Source: Pseudomonadota bacterium (GTDB lineage: Bacteria > Pseudomonadota > Gammaproteobacteria > Steroidobacterales > Steroidobacteraceae). Taken from it: a DNA stretch of 64,000 bases. The notes under the pieces are model-generated. The model ran no database searches and had not been told where the DNA came from. It saw only the letters and a program-made list of their open reading frames with translations. This document shows positions 57,870-64,000 of this stretch, piece by piece. A program made the position numbers and the translations under genes. How positions within the stretch are numbered: the first letter of the stretch is position 1; every line of letters starts with the position of its first letter. The DNA is taken from the NCBI GenBank assembly GCA_021838635.1, contig JAKCDC010000004.1:1-64000 (forward strand), in the 5' to 3' direction.

Positions 57870-58820
57870 TCAGCGCGGTACCGGCACCCGCTCGAGCAGC
57901 GTGCGCACCAGCTCGCGTCCGTTGCGGCCTTCGAGCAGTGCCTCGGGCGTCAGTGCCAGCCGGTGTGCGCTGACCCAGGGCGCGACCCGCTTCAGGTCAT
58001 CGGGGGCGACGAAGTCGCCCCCGCGCAGGCCCGCCGCGACACGCGCGGCACGCAGCAGAGCGAGCGCGCCGCGGGTGGAAAGACCGAGTGCGATCTGCGG
58101 ATGCTCGCGCGAGGCCTGCGTCAGAGCGAGTGCGTAATCGCGCAGCTCCGCTGAGACGTGCACGGCATCGGCGCATGCGCGCGCTGCGGCGAGGAGCGGG
58201 GCGTCGATTGCCGCGACGGTGTTGGCTTCCTGCGCCGCGGCTGCGGCGGCCACGGTGCCGTATCGCTCGAGCACTGTGCGCTCATCATTCGCGGCCGGAT
58301 ATGTGACATCCACACGCATCATGAACCGGTCGAGCTGCGACTCCGGCAGCGGGAAAGTGCCCTCGAACTCGTGCGGGTTCTGCGTGGCAATCACCACGAA
58401 CTCCGCGGGCAGGCGGTAGGTCTGCCGGTCAATGCTCACCTGGCGCTCCTCCATGGCCTCGAGCAGTGCCGATTGCGTCTTCGGACCGGCGCGGTTGATC
58501 TCATCGATCAGCAGCACTTCGGTGAACACCGGTCCGGGCCGCAGCGCGAACTTGCGGTTTGTCTCATCGAATACGTGTACGCCGGTGACATCCGCCGGCA
58601 TCAGATCGGCGGTGCCTTGGATGCGGCTGAACCGGCCGGCGAGCGTGCGCGCGAGACTCTTGCCGAGCAGCGTTTTGCCGAGCCCGGGTGGGCCCTCGAC
58701 CAGAATGTGGCCGCGCGCCACTACGCAGATCACGACCGCGGCGATCAGTTCCCGCAATCCGACCACCGTGCCGGCGAGCCGCTGCTCGATCTGCCCGGCG
58801 AATTCCTCAAGCGCATTCAT
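57870..58820 (-). CDS. MoxR-family AAA+ ATPase
   Basis: LVEGPPGLGKTLLGKSLA, VLLIDEINRAGPKTQSALLEAMEERQVS, ATQNPHEFEGTFPLPESQLDRFMM. Confidence 0.95.
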   Translation of the reverse strand: MNALEEFAGQIEQRLAGTVVGLRELIAAVVICVVARGHILVEGPPGLGKTLLGKSLARTLAGRFSRIQGTADLMPADVTGVHVFDETNRKFALRPGPVFTEVLLIDEINRAGPKTQSALLEAMEERQVSIDRQTYRLPAEFVVIATQNPHEFEGTFPLPESQLDRFMMRVDVTYPAANDERTVLERYGTVAAAAAAQEANTVAAIDAPLLAAARACADAVHVSAELRDYALALTQASREHPQIALGLSTRGALALLRAARVAAGLRGGDFVAPDDLKRVAPWVSAHRLALTPEALLEGRNGRELVRTLLERVPVPR

Positions 58821-60046
58821 GTCAGTTGCCTTCGAAGTCGAGCCAGAATGGATTGCAGCCGCAACAGGTTGATGCGCTTGCCGGCCGTGGTGCGCTCGCG
58901 CAGCTGCTCGAGTGCATGCCAGTCGCGCCGCGCCGCGCCGCTGCTCGAGCGCAGCCACCGCCACGGGTCCTCGTTCGGCACGCGTGCCTGAATCTCCGCG
59001 GCGAAGCCCGCAATCAGCCGCGGTGCGATGTCCTCGGGTTGCACCACTGCCGCCAGATAGCGCGCGCTACCCTCAATGTACGCCGTTTCATCGATTGCCT
59101 GCCAGCGGCTGCGCGTCGCGCGCAGCGGTTGGGTGCCAAACACGAAGACCAGCCACAGCGCGAGTAGCCACAGCAGTGTATCGTGCAGCCTCGGATCGGC
59201 AAAAAAGGCCTTGGCATCGTAGAACGCAGTCAGACCCTGGTGTGCGTCATCGAAGATGACCGCACCGCGCGGACTGCGTGACCAGGCGAGCACGTTGGCG
59301 AGAAATCGGGCATTGCCGCGCCGCACGAGTCCGGCGTTGGCGAATGGGCTCGCCACGGCCGACACGATGATCTGTCCGCCACCGAGACGCTCAAGCCACA
59401 CTGCCGGCGCTCCGTCGCGCGCCAGTGTGGCGAGCACGAGCGGTATCCGGTGCCCCGTCGCATGTGCCACCCAGGGCCGTTCGATGAGGGAGTCGACTGG
59501 GTGCAAAGTGCCGATCCCGCGCATCAAGGGCTGCGCGCTGCGCACCTGGAGCGTCTCGGAACGCGAGCCTGGCGTGTGCACTGCTGCGTGTAGCGTCGTG
59601 CTCCGCGGCGCCGGCGTGAACTGCAGTCCGCTCAACCGCCTGAGGTTCTTCAGCTCCAGAGGATCGTACGTGCTGAGGGTCCACGTTGGGGTGTCATCGA
59701 GCGCTGCCGCCACGAGCAGCGTGTTGCCGCGCATCACCCAGCGGCGTAGATACGCAAGCTCCTCGGCCTGCATCGGAACACGCTGCGGCAGAGTCAGGAG
59801 CAGTACATTGCCACGCGGACGCGGCGCGAGACGCGCCAGAGCAGTGTAGCGCTCGCGCAGACTTAGCCGGGGTACGTGCGCTGCGCCGAGCCAGCGCCAG
59901 ATGCTGAGGTAGCCGGCCGGGCGGGCGCTGTCCGAGACCGGCGCCCCGCTTGCGGGCACGCGATGCTGCGGTTTGGGGACCAACAGCGCGTAGAAGAGCA
60001 GCAGCGCCCCGGCCGCCAGTGCCGCGGTGATGAGCCGATCCTTCAC
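58817..60046 (-). CDS. DUF4350 domain membrane protein
   Basis: ATGA overlap with moxR start; DUF4350-like (YTALARLAPRPRGNVLLLTLPQRVPMQAEELAYLRRWVMRGNTLLVAA), GTG start at 60046. Confidence 0.75.
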   Translation of the reverse strand: MKDRLITAALAAGALLLFYALLVPKPQHRVPASGAPVSDSARPAGYLSIWRWLGAAHVPRLSLRERYTALARLAPRPRGNVLLLTLPQRVPMQAEELAYLRRWVMRGNTLLVAAALDDTPTWTLSTYDPLELKNLRRLSGLQFTPAPRSTTLHAAVHTPGSRSETLQVRSAQPLMRGIGTLHPVDSLIERPWVAHATGHRIPLVLATLARDGAPAVWLERLGGGQIIVSAVASPFANAGLVRRGNARFLANVLAWSRSPRGAVIFDDAHQGLTAFYDAKAFFADPRLHDTLLWLLALWLVFVFGTQPLRATRSRWQAIDETAYIEGSARYLAAVVQPEDIAPRLIAGFAAEIQARVPNEDPWRWLRSSSGAARRDWHALEQLRERTTAGKRINLLRLQSILARLRRQLT

Positions 60047-60975
60047 AACGGCGCTCGGCGGCCGACGGTGCGGGCGGTGCGGCACTGCGCGTAGAGCGCA
60101 GGGATGCTCTGCAGAACCGGCTCCGGCACGCGGGCCACAGCGGGCGGACCGTAGCGTTCACGCTCGGCCAACAGCGCCACCTGCGCGAACTCCTCGCGCT
60201 GTGCGCCGGTGTCAAAACGTGCCTGTGTCGCCAGTTCCCGGCAGGTCAGGTGCTGCGCACGCTCCAGACGCCCGCTTTCGACCAATGCTTCGATGAGTAC
60301 TCGCAGGATGCGCGAGGGCTGACTGCCGAGCGTGCTCCAGTCCGGGGAGGGTGGGGCGGGGGCTGCCGTCTTCCCCCTTGGCGCCCTGGGGTGCCGCGCG
60401 GGGTGAGGCGTTCGGGGTTTGAACAGGCCGGCACGCAGGCCGAAGTACACGCCAACCAGCGCAAGGGCGAACAGCAGCGCCACGAGGCACCACAATAGCG
60501 TATGCAGCAGCTGTACGCCGCCGCGTCCGCGCAGCAGTGCGCGCAGGTGCTCGCGCACGAAGGTCGTCAGCGGCGCGCTCCAGTGCCTGAGCCATGTGCG
60601 TATTCGGTCCCACTCGCTCGGTGCCGGTGTAGGGGCGGCGAGCGCCTCGGCGGTGTCCTGCAGCACTGCGGGGTTGGGTGCGGGCGACCGGGGTGCGCCG
60701 GCGTAGTGGCGCGCCAGCGCCGCGAGCTCACCGAGACCGGCCGACTGCAGTGTCGTGCGCCACGCTGGCGGCAGCAGCCCCCGCAGTCCGAGCTGCTTCA
60801 GTGCGTGGCCGAGTGCCGGACACTGCGCGTGCAGTGCCGGCCAGCCCTTGAGCACCGGGGAGTGGGCCGCGCACTGCGCGAGCACGGTCTGCGGCGGTGG
60901 TACCGCGGCGCGCAGCGGCGTCACGGCGCTCCAGAGCGTCACGAGCGCCAATGCCAAGAGCGGCCGGCCCGGCAT
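60043..60975 (-). CDS. DUF4129 domain membrane protein
   Basis: Signal peptide, central TM, C-terminal LIEALVESGRLERAQHLTCRELATQARF...VALLAERERYG; GTGA overlap with next gene. Confidence 0.75.
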   Translation of the reverse strand: MPGRPLLALALVTLWSAVTPLRAAVPPPQTVLAQCAAHSPVLKGWPALHAQCPALGHALKQLGLRGLLPPAWRTTLQSAGLGELAALARHYAGAPRSPAPNPAVLQDTAEALAAPTPAPSEWDRIRTWLRHWSAPLTTFVREHLRALLRGRGGVQLLHTLLWCLVALLFALALVGVYFGLRAGLFKPRTPHPARHPRAPRGKTAAPAPPSPDWSTLGSQPSRILRVLIEALVESGRLERAQHLTCRELATQARFDTGAQREEFAQVALLAERERYGPPAVARVPEPVLQSIPALYAQCRTARTVGRRAPL

Positions 60976-60978
60976 GGC

Positions 60979-61905
60979 TCAGGGGGCGCTGAGTGCCTCC
61001 GCCCGTGCGGCCAAGTCGGCGCCTTCAACCCGCAGCGTCAGGTCTCGGAAGATCACCAGCGAGATGGCAGAACTGAGCGGCAGGGTCAAAAGATGTGTGG
61101 TCTGCGAAATCATCTGCGCGATGCGCAGGTGGGTGCCGAGCTGCGTTTGCGATGCGGCGTGCAGCGAGAACAGTCCGAACGCGCCGCTGAGCGCCCAGGG
61201 TACGATGAAGCCGAGGATGCCGATGACGATGTTCGCCACAAACAGAATGGCCGTGACACGCCACCAGTGGCCCTTGACCAGGCGCCAGCTGCGCCCGATG
61301 GCGGCGGCGGCCCCGGTGTCCTCGACGAACATGGCGGCCTGCCACAGCAACAGCCGCAGCGACACATAGATGAACACGCAGGCAGATGCGATTCCCACCA
61401 CTGCGATGAGCACCCAGGGCAGCGGGTGCATGAGAGTGGCGCGGTCGGCGTGGAAGATCGCCACAACGGCGACCACGACGATGATCATGGGGATCGCGAT
61501 GGCGAACATGATCAGCCCCTGCAGGATCACCCCTGCGATCAGGCGCAGCAATCGGTGCAGACCGACGTTCAGTGCCGCACCGGTTTCGAGCGATCCCCCT
61601 TGCATCGTGCGAATCTGCGTCGCGAACAGTGCGCCGGTGACCACCATGATGATCAGCAGCAGCGCGATGGTCGCCAGCGCATTCTGCGGTCCGTTCATCA
61701 ATGTCCACATGATCATCTCGTGCTGCCACGCCGAGACGTTCAGCGGCGGTAGTGTCGGCGTCACGGCAAATACCGCGATTGCGCCGGCAACAATGGTGAT
61801 CAGTGCCAGAATCCAGCAACGGCTGAACGATGCGCTGAACAGCCGTAGCCAATCGTCGAGTACACCGCCGATCGACTGAGGTGCGGAGGATGCCTGGTAT
61901 GTCAT
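60979..61905 (-). CDS. Multi-TM membrane protein, first gene of the MoxR cluster
   Basis: About six hydrophobic segments; AAMFVEDTGAAAAIGRSWRLVKGHWWRV. Confidence 0.7.
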   Translation of the reverse strand: MTYQASSAPQSIGGVLDDWLRLFSASFSRCWILALITIVAGAIAVFAVTPTLPPLNVSAWQHEMIMWTLMNGPQNALATIALLLIIMVVTGALFATQIRTMQGGSLETGAALNVGLHRLLRLIAGVILQGLIMFAIAIPMIIVVVAVVAIFHADRATLMHPLPWVLIAVVGIASACVFIYVSLRLLLWQAAMFVEDTGAAAAIGRSWRLVKGHWWRVTAILFVANIVIGILGFIVPWALSGAFGLFSLHAASQTQLGTHLRIAQMISQTTHLLTLPLSSAISLVIFRDLTLRVEGADLAARAEALSAP

Positions 61906-62014
61906 GATCGCTCCGATGCAGTTGCGGGTCGGCGGCCGCCGGGCCGGCGTCTTGCCGCCATCGGGCAGAATAGCTAAGCTGAACCTTGACCGGCAACCCT
62001 TTTCATCGTACGGG

Positions 62015-62752
62015 ATGGCGATGGCCGAGGCTGTACTCACCGTCAGGAGTCTTACGGGCGTCGAGATGACGCTGCCGGTTGCAGGACCGGGAATGCGCAG
62101 CTACGCATTTCTCATCGATTGGCAGATCCGCCTGCTCGGCGCGCTCGCCGTCCTGCTCATTGTCGTGCTGCTGCGCCTCCTGCCGGGGCTGCCTAAGCCG
62201 TTTGCCGCGCATCTGCTGCTGGGCGGCGGCATCGTCTCGGTGCTGATTTATCTGCTATATCAGCCGGTTGCTGAAATCGTGACGCGAGGCCGCACCCCGG
62301 GGCTACGCTCGGCCGGGGCACGGATCGTGACGCTGGAGGGCACCACGCCGGGTATAGGGCCGTTGCTGGTTCGCAACATTTTTAGACTGATCGATGCTCT
62401 GCCGCTGTGTTATGTCGTCGGGCTGGTCACCTGCATGCTGACCGAGCAGCACGTCCGTCTCGGGGACATCGTGGCCGGCACGGTGATGGTGTGCGCGGCC
62501 GAGGAGGCGGGGGGGCCGCTCGATCGGCTCGCGCTGCATGCCCAGCACAGCGCGCTGCCGCCCGATACCGCCGAGCTCGTGCATGACTTGCTTGGGCGCT
62601 TCAATACTTTGGCGCCGGCGCAGCGCACCGCGCTCGCGCTCACAGTGCTGCGCAAGGTCGATCCGGACTTCGGCGCATCCGCGACGCCGCCCGAGGAGAG
62701 TGTGCTGCGGGCGAGGCTGGAGGCGTTGCTTGGGCGTATCGAACGATCCTGA
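62015..62752 (+). CDS. RDD-family membrane protein
   Basis: AGPGMRSYAFLIDWQIRLLGAL, TRGRTPGLRSAGARIVTLEGTTPGIGPLLVRNIFRLID. Confidence 0.85.
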   Translation: MAMAEAVLTVRSLTGVEMTLPVAGPGMRSYAFLIDWQIRLLGALAVLLIVVLLRLLPGLPKPFAAHLLLGGGIVSVLIYLLYQPVAEIVTRGRTPGLRSAGARIVTLEGTTPGIGPLLVRNIFRLIDALPLCYVVGLVTCMLTEQHVRLGDIVAGTVMVCAAEEAGGPLDRLALHAQHSALPPDTAELVHDLLGRFNTLAPAQRTALALTVLRKVDPDFGASATPPEESVLRARLEALLGRIERS

Positions 62753-63722
62753 GGCGGCGCTTTGGGTGCGCAAGCACGCCCCGCAGTGGCAGCAGCTCGC
62801 GGCTGAAACCGCGGCGGCCGCGCACCACGCGCACCCGAGCGTCGAGCAAGCGCTGCGCACGCTCGGGGCCTACCGCACGCTCGCGCGTCATCTGGCCACG
62901 GTACGCTCGCTGATGCCGGGCAGTCTGCCGGCGGCCGCGCTGGAGCGAACGTGCGCGCAGTTGCATACCGCCGTGAATCGCCCGAGGCACTTCGGTCGTG
63001 CCGAATGGCTGCGGATGGTGCGGGAGGACGTGCCCGCCGCGGCCGCGACCGTGCGGGTCACGACCCTGTGGCTCGCGGCGTTGCTCGTGGCGAGCGCAGG
63101 TGCCGGGTGGTGGCTGGTGAGCCGCTATCCGGAGCTCGTCAGCCTGATCGCCAGTCCGCAGATGATCGATGGTGTCGAGCATGGGCACCTGTGGACCTAC
63201 CAGATCCTCAACCTCGGGCCGCCAGCGCTGCTTTCGGCGCGGATTTTCTCCAACAACGTCATGGTCACGCTCGCAGCGTTCTGCTTCGGCACGCTGGTCG
63301 GCCTCGGGGCGTTCTACATGATCGCCTTCAATGGTCTGATGCTGGGAGGACTGCTCGCTTTTACGCACCAGCACGGCCTCGGACTCGGCCTGCTCAAATT
63401 CACCCTTGCGCACGGACCTGTGGAGCTGTCGGTGATGTGCCTGGCAGCCGCGGCCGGCACGGCACTCGGCGAGGCGCTCATCCGCCCCGGCGAGTTCACG
63501 CGCAGCGAGGCGCTGCGCCAGCGCGCCGCGCAGCTCGGCCCGCTGTTGCTGGCCTGTGCGCTGCTGTTGCTCGGGTCGGGGCTGATCGAAGGGTTCATCT
63601 CACCGCGGCCGCAGATCTCGATCCCGGTGCGCATCGGGATTGGCCTCGGCTACTGGACGCTGATGATGCTGTGGCTCACGGGGCGACTCTTCCGGCGCAC
63701 CCGACGGCCGGTCATTTCCTGA
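62730..63722 (+). CDS. SpoIIM-like (stage II sporulation protein M family) membrane protein
   Basis: Likely TTG start overlapping RDD gene; SARIFSNNVMVTLAAFCFGTLVGLGAFYMIAFNGLMLGGLLAF...LAHGPVELSVMCLAAAAGTALGEALI. Confidence 0.8.
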   Translation: MGVSNDPEAALWVRKHAPQWQQLAAETAAAAHHAHPSVEQALRTLGAYRTLARHLATVRSLMPGSLPAAALERTCAQLHTAVNRPRHFGRAEWLRMVREDVPAAAATVRVTTLWLAALLVASAGAGWWLVSRYPELVSLIASPQMIDGVEHGHLWTYQILNLGPPALLSARIFSNNVMVTLAAFCFGTLVGLGAFYMIAFNGLMLGGLLAFTHQHGLGLGLLKFTLAHGPVELSVMCLAAAAGTALGEALIRPGEFTRSEALRQRAAQLGPLLLACALLLLGSGLIEGFISPRPQISIPVRIGIGLGYWTLMMLWLTGRLFRRTRRPVIS

Positions 63723-63724
63723 TG

Positions 63725-63749
63725 CGACACGCCGCGTGGCGGCGTGTCG
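63725..63749. terminator. Hairpin terminator downstream of SpoIIM-like gene
   Basis: 11-bp perfect stem CGACACGCCGC - GTG - GCGGCGTGTCG. Confidence 0.6.
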
Positions 63750-64000
63750 GCGCTGTCTCGCTGGATGCACGCGGGGAACGCGGTCCTGAGGTCCGGCCAC
63801 CCGCCGGGGGCCATTGAGCCGGGCTGCGGCCGCGTGCTCAAGGGCGTAACGCAGACTTGCTCCATTGGCGAGCACCATCTGCCCGCGCGGGTCATGTTGC
63901 GTGTTGACGGCTACACCACCGTGGCGCAGTACGCCTGCTACGATGTGCCGGTGAGTATCCAGGTGCCGGCGGCCTGAGAGCCGCCGCGCGCATTTACACC

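Noticed and set aside
63744-63977. 77-aa ORF at the window end
   Set aside because: No recognisable domain, starts inside a terminator-proximal region and is near the window edge; cannot be supported.
1-64000. CRISPR arrays, prophage, transposons, tRNA/rRNA genes
   Set aside because: Read for regularly spaced repeats, transposase/integrase motifs and tRNA-like cloverleafs; none was convincing. A tRNAscan/Infernal run would be needed to exclude small RNAs.

Overview
64 kb of GC-rich, densely coding bacterial chromosome. It is probably gammaproteobacterial, of a Xanthomonadales/Nevskiales-like type; this is inferred from gene content only. I saw no rRNA, tRNA, CRISPR array, IS element or phage genes. 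Recognisable modules: (i) an orphan TraT-like lipoprotein and a nitronate monooxygenase; (ii) an SbcD-like phosphoesterase / SMC-like ATPase pair convergent with a nuclease-helicase (PD-(D/E)xK-like + DUF2075) / MazG-like pair, a candidate DNA-repair or defence neighbourhood; (iii) an ECF sigma / FecR / TonB-receptor trio followed by an S12 serine hydrolase, a dipeptide-epimerase-like enolase, an Ldh2-type dehydrogenase, and a mutarotase / KDPGal aldolase / SSS transporter set; (iv) cbpA-cbpM, trxC and an ABC-2 exporter; (v) a PrnB/IDO-like putative heme protein; (vi) a 13-kb c-di-GMP/two-component zone with a GAF-GGDEF, an MHYT-GGDEF-EAL, a hybrid kinase, a REC-EAL and an unusual J-domain/zinc-ribbon/PilZ fusion; (vii) tex and, divergent from folE2, a MerR-B12 regulator carrying the CarH W-x9-EH and ExHxxG signatures, with two TTTGTC-N3-GACAAA palindromes in the shared promoter; (viii) a MoxR-DUF58-DUF4350-DUF4129 cluster divergent from RDD/SpoIIM-like genes. 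The best leads are the light/B12-type carH-folE2 regulatory island, the J-domain-PilZ fusion, and the 3.7-9.8 kb nuclease/helicase/MazG block. Product names come from motif and family recognition by eye. No database search was run.
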